Shown piece by piece: positions 13,168 through 19,374 of a DNA stretch of 21,836 nucleotides (positions are counted from its first letter, which is position 1; every line of letters begins with the position of its first letter). The translations under genes were made by a program, and so were the position numbers. Origin of the DNA: a virus. The stretch is taken from IMG/VR virus record IMGVR_UViG_3300007234_003798, positions 1-21,836 of that record, one strand, 5' to 3'. A model generated the notes under the pieces. That model ran no database searches and was not told the origin of the DNA. It saw nothing but the letters and a program-made list of their open reading frames with translations.

Positions 13168-14229
13168 TTGGCTTCATCTACTCTATCAATTCCACAACAA
13201 AAAGGAGGTTGGTTCGATGTCCTCGATGATTGGCTTAAGCGTGATCGGTTTGTTTTTGTCGGTTGGTCTGGCATTCTCCTTTTCCCTACAGCTTATCTCG
13301 CTCTTGGCGGTTGGCTTACAGGAACCACCTTTGCTACCAGTTGGTACACCCATGGCTTGGCGAGTTCATACCTTGAGGGTGCTAACTTTCTCACTGCTGC
13401 TGTTTCTACTCCTGCTGATGCTCTCGGACATAGCCTCCTTCTTCTTTGGGGTCCAGAAGCTCAGGGAGATTTCGTCCGCTGGGTCCAACTTGGGGGACTC
13501 TGGCCTTTTGTGGCGCTCCACGGAGCTTTCGCTCTAATTGGTTTCATGCTTCGACAGTTTGAAATTGCACGTTTAGTGGGGATTAGACCGTACAATGCAA
13601 TTGCTTTTTCGGGTCCTATTGCCGTATTCGTTAGCGTTTTTCTCATGTACCCACTTGGACAGTCCAGTTGGTTCTTTGCACCGTCCTTTGGCGTTGCGGC
13701 AATCTTCAGATTCTTACTTTTTCTACAAGGATTTCATAACTGGACACTCAACCCCTTCCATATGATGGGAGTTGCTGGTATACTGGGAGGAGCACTCTTA
13801 TGTGCTATTCATGGTGCTACTGTAGAAAACACACTTTATGAAGATGGCGAACAATCAAATACTTTCAAGGCATTTGAGCCGACTCAAGAAGAAGAGACTT
13901 ATTCAATGGTTACCGCTAATCGTTTTTGGTCGCAGATTTTCGGTATTGCGTTTAGCAATAAGCGTTGGTTGCATTTTTTCATGCTGTTTGTTCCTGTTAT
14001 GGGTCTCTGGACATCTTCAATCGGGATCATCGGTCTTGCACTCAACCTTCGTGCATACGATTTTGTATCCCAAGAATTGAGAGCAGCAGAGGATCCAGAA
14101 TTCGAAACATTTTACACAAAAAATATACTTTTGAATGAGGGGTTAAGGGCTTGGATGGCTCCAGTAGACCAGCCGCACGAGCAGTTTGTATTTCCAGAGG
14201 AAGTGCTTCCCAGGGGAAATGCACTGTGA
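13168..14229 (+). CDS. psbD: Photosystem II D2 protein, TTG start
   Basis: 353 aa, full length and colinear with cyanobacterial D2 from [21 protein letters not shown] to the C-terminus. [10 protein letters not shown] includes the TyrD region, and [17 protein letters not shown] carries the P680/quinone-iron histidine segment. D2 pairs with D1 in the PSII core. No ATG is available: the in-frame ATG at 13141 meets a stop after four codons. The start is therefore TTG 13168, eight bases after AAGAGG (13154-13159). A GTG-started gene overlaps its stop. Confidence 0.96.
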   Translation: MASSTLSIPQQKGGWFDVLDDWLKRDRFVFVGWSGILLFPTAYLALGGWLTGTTFATSWYTHGLASSYLEGANFLTAAVSTPADALGHSLLLLWGPEAQGDFVRWVQLGGLWPFVALHGAFALIGFMLRQFEIARLVGIRPYNAIAFSGPIAVFVSVFLMYPLGQSSWFFAPSFGVAAIFRFLLFLQGFHNWTLNPFHMMGVAGILGGALLCAIHGATVENTLYEDGEQSNTFKAFEPTQEEETYSMVTANRFWSQIFGIAFSNKRWLHFFMLFVPVMGLWTSSIGIIGLALNLRAYDFVSQELRAAEDPEFETFYTKNILLNEGLRAWMAPVDQPHEQFVFPEEVLPRGNAL

Positions 14230-14438
14230 ATCACTATCTGGTTCTTGTATATGGCATATGCTTTTCTCTTATCGCAGGAGGTGCTTTTGCTTTGATGTGG
14301 AGCAATGTTCAATCTATTAATAAGATAATGGATAAACCTCCTAAACCACGTCATCCAGAAGCACCTGAACCAGGAGAACAAGTAATGTATGTTGATTTAT
14401 CTAGAGAAAAACTAGAGAATTTATATGGTGACAAATGA
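14226..14438 (+). CDS. Small single-TM protein downstream of psbD (70 aa)
   Basis: GTG 14226 overlaps the psbD stop (GTGA), the best coupled start; an earlier in-frame start would lie inside psbD. Residues about 4-24 form a hydrophobic helix ([21 protein letters not shown]), then a Pro-rich linker ([16 protein letters not shown]) and an acidic/basic tail. The architecture is like a membrane-anchored accessory subunit. Family unknown. Co-translation with D2 hints at a PSII-linked role (inference). Confidence 0.72.
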   Translation: MNHYLVLVYGICFSLIAGGAFALMWSNVQSINKIMDKPPKPRHPEAPEPGEQVMYVDLSREKLENLYGDK

Positions 14439-14535
14439 ACCTATACCAAAGTGGGTATATTGGATGGGCATTGGACTAATGTTATTCACAGTCTTTTGTT
14501 TTGGTATTATGCTTGCAGGTATGATCTATGTGTGA
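14425..14535 (+). CDS. 36-aa single-TM micro-protein
   Basis: ATG 14425 (a GTG follows immediately at 14428) to TGA 14535, overlapping the previous gene by 14 nt. PKWVYWMGIGLMLFTVFCFGIMLAGMIYV is one long hydrophobic helix with an aromatic N-terminal belt, much like small photosystem subunits. It ends just before a terminator. Not assignable to a named subunit. Confidence 0.65.
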   Translation: MVTNEPIPKWVYWMGIGLMLFTVFCFGIMLAGMIYV

Positions 14536-14541
14536 TATAGT

Positions 14542-14566
14542 AAGAGGGTTAATTCCCTCTTTTTTT
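14542..14566 (+). terminator. Intrinsic terminator of the psbD operon
   Basis: AAGAGGG (14542-14548) pairs with CCCTCTT (14555-14561), loop TTAATT, then T's to 14566. A weak TATAGT (14536-14541) precedes it, similar in layout to 12372-12404. Confidence 0.83.
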
Positions 14567-14599
14567 ATGATCGGAAATCTTGATCCTGAAGAACGTATT

Positions 14600-14875
14600 A
14601 TGGCTAAACCGACTGTGTATGAACAAGTTGCATCCCTAGTCCGAAAATATGGATGGGAAGAAGATGATGAGATTACTGTTGAAATGGCAGGAACTCAAGT
14701 CTCTGGTATTGATGTGGGTGAAGAGTACAATAAAAGGTGGCAATCTCCTATTGGCACTCGTAAGTATAACAAAGATGCCTTTATTGTTATTAAGAATCAG
14801 TCTCGCAGGGACCTGACCAAATCTCAACCTTTCTCTGAAGGTGAATTTAATCCACGACATCCTCACGAAGGTTAA
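14600..14875 (+). CDS. Hypothetical protein (91 aa)
   Basis: ATG 14600 is preferred; an in-frame ATG at 14567 would add 11 residues but sits directly on the terminator T run with no ribosome site. The sequence MAKPTVYEQVASLVRKYGWEEDDEITVEMAG suggests a helix followed by strands; KYNKDAFIVIKNQSRRDL and FNPRHPHEG follow. Soluble, no family recognised. It sits alone between a terminator and the next promoter-like site. Confidence 0.68.
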   Translation: MAKPTVYEQVASLVRKYGWEEDDEITVEMAGTQVSGIDVGEEYNKRWQSPIGTRKYNKDAFIVIKNQSRRDLTKSQPFSEGEFNPRHPHEG

Positions 14876-14883
14876 ACAACCTC

Positions 14884-14912
14884 TTGCTAGAGACCTTTTT
14901 TGATGGTATGAT
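14884..14912 (+). promoter_or_regulatory. Promoter-like pair
   Basis: TTGCTA at 14884-14889 (4 of 6) and TATGAT at 14907-14912 (5 of 6), 17-bp spacer. Upstream bases can form weak hairpins with the CCTTTTTT at 14894-14901, so a terminator may be nested here as at other sites. Confidence 0.4.
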
Positions 14913-14934
14913 GACTTCAAACAAAACTAAATTC

Positions 14935-15258
14935 ATGACTAATAGAGACTGGGAAGCAATGAATAGTCTTGAAGAAGCATTCAATCAAATTACTACATTT
15001 GAGTTTCTTCTTGAGCAACTACAAGAAGCAGTAAATACCAATAACACTCAACGCATCGTTGATACTACTGCTGCATTGACGGCTTTTTATACTCCTTATT
15101 GTAATAACTGGGATGATAAATTTACATCTGCATGGAATAAAATAATTCGAAATGAACCTAATTCATCTCATGACACTTCTTCAGCAGATGAAAATACAAC
15201 TGATAGGGATTGGGAAGACTTTTGGAATAGTTTCTGTGAAGAAAAATGCCAACCATGA
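14935..15258 (+). CDS. Hypothetical acidic protein (107 aa)
   Basis: ATG 14935 is chosen because it lies about 22 bp after the -10 of the promoter-like pair; in-frame ATGs at 14908 and 14911 overlap that -10. The protein is largely helical (SLEEAFNQITTFEFLLEQLQEAVN) with a central helix rich in Thr and aromatic residues and a Ser/Asp/Glu-rich end containing DWEDFWNSFCEEK. Soluble, no family recognised. Confidence 0.65.
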   Translation: MTNRDWEAMNSLEEAFNQITTFEFLLEQLQEAVNTNNTQRIVDTTAALTAFYTPYCNNWDDKFTSAWNKIIRNEPNSSHDTSSADENTTDRDWEDFWNSFCEEKCQP

Positions 15259-15294
15259 AATTTGGTAATTAAATATATACTATTAAATTATAAA

Positions 15295-15555
15295 ATGACT
15301 ATGAATTTTTTAATTTATTCAAAGTTTGGTTGTCCATTCTGTGTAAAACTTAAAAGAGCAATGGAAATTGCAAATCTTCAACATAAAGTTTATATGCTAG
15401 ATGAAAATTTTGACCGAAATGAATTCTATGCTAAATTTGGCCATGGTTCAACATTTCCACAAGTTGTATTGAATGTTGAAGGTCCTGATGATGGAACTCG
15501 TTTAGGTGGATGTACAGAAACTATTCAGTATTTGAGAGAAAATAAACTAGTTTAA
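15295..15555 (+). CDS. Glutaredoxin
   Basis: 86 aa from ATG 15295, typical of short glutaredoxins; ATG 15301 is also possible. The active site C-P-F-C is at residues 13-16 after strand NFLIYSKFG. The cis-proline loop STFPQVV and the glutathione-site GGCTET follow in the expected order. Phage glutaredoxins of the NrdC type reduce ribonucleotide reductase or other thiol enzymes with glutathione. It is followed after 5 bp by an unrelated small gene. Confidence 0.92.
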   Translation: MTMNFLIYSKFGCPFCVKLKRAMEIANLQHKVYMLDENFDRNEFYAKFGHGSTFPQVVLNVEGPDDGTRLGGCTETIQYLRENKLV

Positions 15556-15560
15556 GATCA

Positions 15561-15908
15561 ATGGAAGAAGTTTACGATATCGTAGAAAAAGCAATTGATC
15601 ATGCATTTAATGGTAAATTCTTACTTAAATTTTACGAGTATCTTAAAGAGAGAAAAACCAAAAGAGTGGAGGTAGTTGAATTTATTCACAGTTCTACCGC
15701 ACAAGAAATTACATCTCTTATATGTGAACTTGAAGAATATCTTGAAGGTGGTAGTGATTATAATCATAAATTCCTTCGTGAAGCATATGGACACATTCCA
15801 AAACCACAAGCAAGAAAGATAAAAGTTTATTTAAATGATATTATTGATGATGCAAAGAGGTATGACTATGATAGAAAGCCAGGAAGGAGAAAAAAGCAAT
15901 CTAAATAA
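15561..15908 (+). CDS. Hypothetical basic/helical protein (115 aa)
   Basis: ATG 15561. Predicted helical throughout: EEVYDIVEKAIDHAFNGK, LLKFYEYLKERKTKRVE, then an acidic helix (SLICELEEYLEGG) and YGHIPKPQARKIKVYLNDIIDD. The tail is very basic (RKPGRRKKQSK), suggesting nucleic-acid contact. No family recognised. It overlaps the start of the next ORF by 41 nt. Confidence 0.7.
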   Translation: MEEVYDIVEKAIDHAFNGKFLLKFYEYLKERKTKRVEVVEFIHSSTAQEITSLICELEEYLEGGSDYNHKFLREAYGHIPKPQARKIKVYLNDIIDDAKRYDYDRKPGRRKKQSK

Positions 15909-16095
15909 TGATGAACTCGGGATTAACCGAGGAGTTGAGCTACTATTAAGAAAAAGGAGAAGAAAGGAATCTGAACCCAAAACTTTTGAAGTAAAGTTTG
16001 GTAAAATGATTGCTCTCTTCCGCAGAGAGTTTCATTTTTATTTTGAATTCAGTTTTGATTATAAGAAAAAATTCTCTGGAGAAAGGCAATGTTAG
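15868..16095 (+). CDS. Hypothetical basic protein (75 aa)
   Basis: ATG 15868 is placed 7 nt after AAAGAGG (15854-15860), better than ATGs at 15835 or 15862. The sequence includes RGVELLLRKRRRKESEPK, then an aromatic Phe-rich stretch (FRREFHFYFEFSFDYKKKF). It overlaps the next gene by 7 nt. No family recognised. Confidence 0.55.
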   Translation: MIESQEGEKSNLNNDELGINRGVELLLRKRRRKESEPKTFEVKFGKMIALFRREFHFYFEFSFDYKKKFSGERQC

Positions 16096-16307
16096 CAGTA
16101 ACTCTTACCATTAGTACTCTTGTTAGTATAATGTTCTTTTTTGTTGGTGGTATGCTAGGATGGCTAGCAAGAGAACATTTCTATCAGACTCAACCAATTG
16201 TCACTCATCCAGAAATGTTTGATGAAAATGGCAATGTATTACCAGATGAAATTTTAGCAGTACGATTTGAAAACAGTTATGACAACTACGAAGAAGAAGA
16301 CGAGTAA
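16089..16307 (+). CDS. N-terminally anchored small membrane protein (72 aa)
   Basis: ATG 16089. Residues about 3-25 are a hydrophobic helix (AVTLTISTLVSIMFFFVGGML), followed by GWLAREHFYQTQP. The soluble part is acidic, with HPEMFDENGNVLPDEILAVRFE and a YDNYEEEDE end. The single anchor and acidic domain suggest an inner-membrane or thylakoid protein of unknown role. It overlaps the next gene by 29 nt. Confidence 0.72.
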   Translation: MLAVTLTISTLVSIMFFFVGGMLGWLAREHFYQTQPIVTHPEMFDENGNVLPDEILAVRFENSYDNYEEEDE

Positions 16308-16851
16308 GACAACTCAACCAATTGGAGCAATATTGCCTCCCAATCCATTTGTATATGAAGTTTTAGAACTGGCATCTAAACAAAGGTCAAGTGCTAAAAA
16401 AGTGGAGGTTCTTAAAACATATGAACACATTTCATTAAAGTCTATTTTTATTTGGAATTTTGATGAGACTGTAATTTCTGAACTTCCTGAAGGCGATGTT
16501 CCTTATGGTGATGCAGAAGACCAATCAGTGTATTCTGGATCTCTCTCTGAAAATTTGGCAAGAGAGGCCCGTGGTGGTGAATCTGCCACTGGTCAAGACC
16601 TTGATGGAAGAGGTAAAACATCTCTTCGTAGAGAGTATCGAAATCTCTATCACTTTGTCAAAGGTGGTAATGGTGGGTTGAATCATATTCGTAGAGAGAT
16701 GATGTTCATCAATCTTCTTCGTGGTCTTCATCCTAAAGAGGCTGAAGTTTTGATTTTGACCAAAGATAAAAGACTCTCCACAAAGTATAAAATTACAAAG
16801 GACATTGTTTCACAAGCATATCCTGATATTCAATGGGGAAACCGTTCTTGA
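16279..16851 (+). CDS. DUF6433-like conserved cyanophage protein (190 aa)
   Basis: ATG 16279 is preferred over a TTG 12 bp upstream. After a Lys/Thr-rich start the protein has FVYEVLELASKQRSSAKKVEVLKTYEH, then IFIWNFDETVISELPEGDVPY, then LRREYRNLYHFVKGGNGGLNHIRREMMFINLLRGLHPKEAEVLILTKDKRL. This matches my memory of a family conserved in T4-like cyanophages (DUF6433), whose function is not established. The basic helical C-terminal half could bind nucleic acid. Soluble, no membrane segment. Confidence 0.72.
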   Translation: MTTTKKKTSKTTQPIGAILPPNPFVYEVLELASKQRSSAKKVEVLKTYEHISLKSIFIWNFDETVISELPEGDVPYGDAEDQSVYSGSLSENLAREARGGESATGQDLDGRGKTSLRREYRNLYHFVKGGNGGLNHIRREMMFINLLRGLHPKEAEVLILTKDKRLSTKYKITKDIVSQAYPDIQWGNRS

Positions 16852-16858
16852 TAATATT

Positions 16859-17209
16859 ATGACTGAACAAGTTGCAGAAAAGACAGAAGTTACTCAAGAA
16901 TCTAAAATGGAGTCATGGACATCATCTGAAAAGGAAAATTCTAAAAAAGTATATGGTTGTGAAATTATGATTGAAAATGGAACTTGGGAACAAGTTACCA
17001 CTAAAGAATGTCCTAATGATGCCCATATTATAAAGTATGAAGTTGATGGTGAGACTCGATATGATTTAACTCGTAGTCAAAAAGTAGTCAATATCTTTAA
17101 CATGTATTGGGATAAATTCCGTGATGGATTAAAGAGTATTGAATATGGTAAGGGTGCATATAACCCTAAACTATGGGGAGCCAAACCTCCCAAGGAGAAA
17201 AAGAAATGA
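16859..17209 (+). CDS. Conserved cyanophage hypothetical protein (116 aa)
   Basis: ATG 16859, 7 bp after the upstream stop. The N-terminus is polar and probably disordered (TEQVAEKTEVTQESK). The core has KVYGCEIMIENGTWEQVTTKECPNDAHIIKYEVDG, strands with two Cys, then TRSQKVVNIFNMYWDKFRDGLKSIEYGKG and a basic Pro/Lys end. No family recognised. It overlaps the next gene by ATGA. Confidence 0.7.
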   Translation: MTEQVAEKTEVTQESKMESWTSSEKENSKKVYGCEIMIENGTWEQVTTKECPNDAHIIKYEVDGETRYDLTRSQKVVNIFNMYWDKFRDGLKSIEYGKGAYNPKLWGAKPPKEKKK

Positions 17210-17418
17210 GTGCTGGATTTGGTGGAAACCCTGGAGAGGGTAGAACAGGAAAGGATGCAAAAATTACAATTGATTTAGATGCAATTGATGGTGTGGTTAA
17301 GAAGTATAAGAAAGTTAAAAAATACATGAAGTCAAATATGTATGCCGTGATGTCAATGGATGGAACTGAACAGATTGTTAAAGAGTTGATTGAAGAAGCA
17401 GAGCAAAACGAAATTTAG
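17206..17418 (+). CDS. Hypothetical protein (70 aa)
   Basis: ATG 17206 follows AAGGAG and overlaps the preceding TGA, so this start is well supported. The N-terminus is Gly-rich (AGFGGNPGEGRTGKD), the middle basic (DGVVKKYKKVKKYMK), the end an acidic helix (TEQIVKELIEEAEQNE). Soluble; no family recognised. It is the last gene before the 216-bp intergenic region. Confidence 0.7.
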   Translation: MSAGFGGNPGEGRTGKDAKITIDLDAIDGVVKKYKKVKKYMKSNMYAVMSMDGTEQIVKELIEEAEQNEI

Positions 17419-17436
17419 CTTTTAAATCCATTTTAG

Positions 17437-17467
17437 GGGGCAAAAAAATCTGGGGCTTTTTTGCTCC
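17437..17467. terminator. Long hairpin, possible terminator
   Basis: GGGCAAAAAA (17438-17447) pairs with TTTTTTGCTC plus flanking G-C pairs (17457-17467), with one G-U. The T run is inside the 3' arm rather than after it, so termination is plausible but not certain; it could also act from the other strand. Confidence 0.5.
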
Positions 17468-17511
17468 TATAAGGTTTTTAAACAGTATCAAATGATACAC
17501 AACAAAAGTAC

Positions 17512-17540
17512 TTGACTAAATAAGGTATAAGGTCTATAAT
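17512..17540 (+). promoter_or_regulatory. Sigma70-type promoter with overlapping late-type box
   Basis: TTGACT at 17512-17517 and TATAAT at 17535-17540, 17-bp spacer. CTAAATA at 17516-17522 overlaps the -35. GGTCTA-TAA-TAGACC (17531-17545) is a perfect 6-bp inverted repeat centred in the -10. Confidence 0.75.
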
Positions 17541-17548
17541 AGACCTGT

Positions 17549-17633
17549 CGTTCATCCAAGAGGCAGTCGCTGTGCACATAGCATAGAAAGACACATCTGG
17601 ACGCAAGTAAGTCGCGGAACGGAGCGTTCATCC
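17549..17633 (+). repeat. Leader flanked by CGTTCATCC direct repeats
   Basis: CGTTCATCC occurs at 17549-17557 and 17625-17633. The second copy forms a perfect 5-bp hairpin with GAACG (17617-17621) via loop GAG, just before ATG 17635. The first copy could pair with the same GAACG instead. Confidence 0.5.
17599..17622 (+). repeat. Bipartite element GGACGCA-N10-GGAACGG, copy 1
   Basis: GGACGCA at 17599-17605 and GGAACGG at 17616-17622 with exactly ten bases between. It is repeated with the same spacing at 17808-17831, also upstream of a small ORF. Confidence 0.55.
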
Positions 17634-17634
17634 T

Positions 17635-17808
17635 ATGATTGAGTTACTACTATTAGCTAATTTACATAGTCCTCCAAACATGACTTGTCAGCAAGTTAGA
17701 GAGGTGGCAGAAACCGTACTGGATTCTGATATGTCTCAACAAGATAAGCAAAGATTCTTATCTCGTTTGTTTGGACAGCATATGATGCTAAAGTGTCTTA
17801 AGAAATAG
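17635..17808 (+). CDS. Small hypothetical protein (57 aa)
   Basis: ATG 17635 to TAG 17808. IELLLLANLHSPPNMTCQQVREVAETVLDSD is a hydrophobic start then a helix; DKQRFLSRLFGQHMMLKCLKK is a basic amphipathic helix. Compact soluble or weakly membrane-associated protein, no family recognised. It has its own promoter and repeat-rich leader, and its stop codon overlaps the second GGACGCA element, suggesting coordinated control with the next gene. Confidence 0.7.
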   Translation: MIELLLLANLHSPPNMTCQQVREVAETVLDSDMSQQDKQRFLSRLFGQHMMLKCLKK

Positions 17809-17831
17809 GACGCACACGACTGAAGGAACGG
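17808..17831 (+). repeat. Bipartite element GGACGCA-N10-GGAACGG, copy 2
   Basis: GGACGCA at 17808-17814 and GGAACGG at 17825-17831, the same ten-base spacing as copy 1 but a different spacer sequence. It begins on the last base of the upstream stop codon and is 37 bp before ATG 17869. Confidence 0.55.
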
Positions 17832-17868
17832 GAGATTAAATTCACCCTAGTATTTCAGGAGAAACACA

Positions 17869-18036
17869 ATGAATACACTTCTCATGATCAAGAAGCAGAT
17901 CGACAAAGCATCTGCACTTCACGACGCTCAAATTGCTCATACTGCATATCGTGGTGTTGAGTATAACGTATGTGGTCATGAACCACATGAGACTCACGGT
18001 ACATTCTGCTATCGTGGTCATACTTATAACAAGTGA
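17869..18036 (+). CDS. DUF4278-like small protein (55 aa)
   Basis: ATG 17869 follows AGGAG (17857-17861). After a short helix (LLMIKKQIDKASALHDAQ) come two Y-R-G repeats: AYRGVEYNV and CYRGHTYNK. Paired YRG.xY strands are the feature of the DUF4278 family of cyanobacteria and cyanophages. Several His and Cys residues lie between (VCGHEPHETHG) and could bind metal. Function unknown. It is followed by a terminator/promoter composite. Confidence 0.72.
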   Translation: MNTLLMIKKQIDKASALHDAQIAHTAYRGVEYNVCGHEPHETHGTFCYRGHTYNK

Positions 18037-18059
18037 ATTACTTGTATTAGAATGCATAG

Positions 18060-18085
18060 GAGAGGTTGACTACCTCTCTTTTTTT
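18060..18085 (+). terminator. Intrinsic terminator whose loop carries a -35 box
   Basis: GAGAGGT (18060-18066) pairs perfectly with ACCTCTC (18072-18078), loop TGACT, T run 18079-18085. The loop with the last stem base spells TTGACT. Confidence 0.85.
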
Positions 18086-18094
18086 GTCTATAAT
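18066..18094 (+). promoter_or_regulatory. Promoter nested in the terminator
   Basis: TTGACT at 18066-18071 and TATAAT at 18089-18094, 17-bp spacer made of the 3' stem arm and the T tract. Expected start is about 18101, 15 bp before ATG 18116. Confidence 0.7.
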
Positions 18095-18115
18095 TGTAGT
18101 AGTTGACTCCATTTC

Positions 18116-18289
18116 ATGGATAGAGATAAATTAAAACTCATCATCAAAAACATGGAACTCCTTCTCGATTCTTTGAAAGCAGAAGTGCTTTCTGAACCTG
18201 AATCGTACTTACAGGGAGAATACTTAAATTATCCACAAATTACTGACTATGATGAGGTATTTGATGATGACGATGGATACCCCGATTAA
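18116..18289 (+). CDS. Small acidic hypothetical protein (57 aa)
   Basis: ATG 18116 to TAA 18289. An N-terminal helix (DKLKLIIKNMELLLDSLKAE) leads to an acidic end (DYDEVFDDDDGYPD). Soluble, no family recognised. It is the first gene after the nested terminator/promoter and overlaps the next gene by 17 nt. Confidence 0.7.
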   Translation: MDRDKLKLIIKNMELLLDSLKAEVLSEPESYLQGEYLNYPQITDYDEVFDDDDGYPD

Positions 18290-18473
18290 AAGTATGTACG
18301 AAGAATTAAATTGCTTCGAAGAAGCCCTTAAACATTTCGGAACTAGAGTAGAGTTTGCTATTGCTATGGAGATGGGTAGAAAACTGACTCCAGAAGAAGC
18401 ATATCAAATTATCAAAACTGAACTAAAAGCATTAAAATCCTGTCGTAAGAAATTTAAAAAAGATGAATGTTAG
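18273..18473 (+). CDS. Small hypothetical helical protein (66 aa)
   Basis: ATG 18273 is used; ATG 18294, giving a 59-aa product starting MYEELNCFEEALKHFG, is equally possible. The protein is helical throughout, with LTPEEAYQIIKTELKALKSC and a Lys-rich end. No family recognised. It overlaps thyX by 11 nt, which suggests shared expression. Confidence 0.7.
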   Translation: MDTPIKSMYEELNCFEEALKHFGTRVEFAIAMEMGRKLTPEEAYQIIKTELKALKSCRKKFKKDEC

Positions 18474-19098
18474 ATTGATTAGTGTGACTCCTGATGCGGA
18501 GAAAACAATGGGTTATGTTGCTCGTGTGAGCAATCCCTCTAACCAAGAGAATCCTAAAGTTGCAGGACTTCTCAAATATTGTGTGAATCACCAACACTGG
18601 TCTGTGTTTGAGCAGGCATTCATGACGCTTGAAATTGAGACTACCAGGGGACTGGCGGCCCAAATTTTGAGGCATCGTAGTTTCACATATCAAGAGTTTT
18701 CCCAACGATATGCTGATTCTTCTCTGTTAGGTGGTACAATTCCTCTCCCAGAACTCCGTCGTCAAGACACCAAGAATCGTCAGAATTCTATTGATGATGT
18801 TGACCCATTTATCGTGCAAAAATATGAGATGTTGATGCAAGACCATTTTAAAGAAGCAATGGACTTGTATCAAAAAATGCTTGATGAAGGTATTGCAAAG
18901 GAATGTGCTCGTTTCGTGTTACCCCTCGCAGTGCCCACAAAACTCTACATGTCAGGTTCATGCAGGTCATGGATCCATTATATCTCTTTGAGGTCGGCCA
19001 ACGGCACACAGAAGGAGCACATGGACATTGCAGAGGCATGTAAAAAAATTTTTGTGGAGCAATTCCCGACTGTTGCTGAAGCACTAGAATGGGTCTAA
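18463..19098 (+). CDS. thyX: Flavin-dependent thymidylate synthase
   Basis: 211 aa, normal length. The ThyX motif RHR-x7-S is at residues 70-80 (RHRSFTYQEFS), followed by QRY. The C-terminal FAD/dUMP segments include KECARFVLPLAVPTKLYMSGSCRSWIHYISLR. ThyX makes dTMP from dUMP using methylenetetrahydrofolate and reduced FAD, supplying phage DNA synthesis. It begins inside the preceding small gene. The late-type CTAAATA overlaps its stop codon. Confidence 0.96.
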   Translation: MNVRLISVTPDAEKTMGYVARVSNPSNQENPKVAGLLKYCVNHQHWSVFEQAFMTLEIETTRGLAAQILRHRSFTYQEFSQRYADSSLLGGTIPLPELRRQDTKNRQNSIDDVDPFIVQKYEMLMQDHFKEAMDLYQKMLDEGIAKECARFVLPLAVPTKLYMSGSCRSWIHYISLRSANGTQKEHMDIAEACKKIFVEQFPTVAEALEWV

Positions 19099-19101
19099 AT
19101 A
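19095..19101 (+). promoter_or_regulatory. Late-type box CTAAATA
   Basis: Includes the thyX stop codon and lies 22 bp before ATG 19124, the right distance for a late transcript of the following gene. Confidence 0.4.
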
Positions 19102-19123
19102 TCTTTATCTTGAATTTATAACT

Positions 19124-19369
19124 ATGGCAACATATCCTGTTAAACACAAAGAAACTGGTGAAACCAAAGATGTAAAAATGAGCGTTCATGATTGGGATCA
19201 GTGGCGTAAAGATAACCCAGATTGGGAAAGATACTATACTCCAGAAAATGCTCCCAACTTTGGTGAAGTTGGTGAAGTATATGATAAACTCAAAAAATCT
19301 CATCCTGGTTGGAATGATGTTCTTCATAAAGCATCAAAAGTTCCAGGTTCAAAAGTAAAACCAGTCTAA
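19124..19369 (+). CDS. Conserved cyanophage hypothetical protein (81 aa)
   Basis: ATG 19124. TYPVKHKETGETKDVKMSVHDWDQWRKDNPDWERYY begins with a short strand pair of zinc-ribbon-like outline but without the cysteines. The C-terminus is GWNDVLHKASKVPGSKVKPV, resembling small T4-like phage proteins I recall only as conserved unknowns. Soluble. It sits 5 bp before phoH, likely on the same transcript. Confidence 0.72.
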   Translation: MATYPVKHKETGETKDVKMSVHDWDQWRKDNPDWERYYTPENAPNFGEVGEVYDKLKKSHPGWNDVLHKASKVPGSKVKPV

Positions 19370-19374
19370 AGTTT

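Larger units (their letters stand above)
17419..17634 (+). other. Gene-free control region with hairpin, promoter and repeat-rich leader
   Basis: No ORF is convincing here. In order it holds a long hairpin (17437-17467), a TTGACT/TATAAT promoter (17512-17540), a palindrome over the -10 (17531-17545), and a leader bounded by two CGTTCATCC copies (17549-17557, 17625-17633). The second copy abuts ATG 17635. Confidence 0.6.

Noticed and set aside
14876-14901. Terminator between the 91-aa gene and the 107-aa gene
   Set aside because: Only short, interrupted stems (GGTT/AACC, CTCT/AGAG) precede the T run; too weak to list as a terminator.
15266-15290. Late promoter in the AT-rich stretch before the glutaredoxin gene
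   Set aside because: ATTAAATA and TATACT occur, but the stretch is so AT-rich that such matches are expected by chance.
18848-19327. 159-codon antisense ORF opposite thyX and the following gene
   Set aside because: It lies entirely on the opposite strand of two supported genes; no minus-strand gene is otherwise seen, and its sequence shows no recognisable domain.
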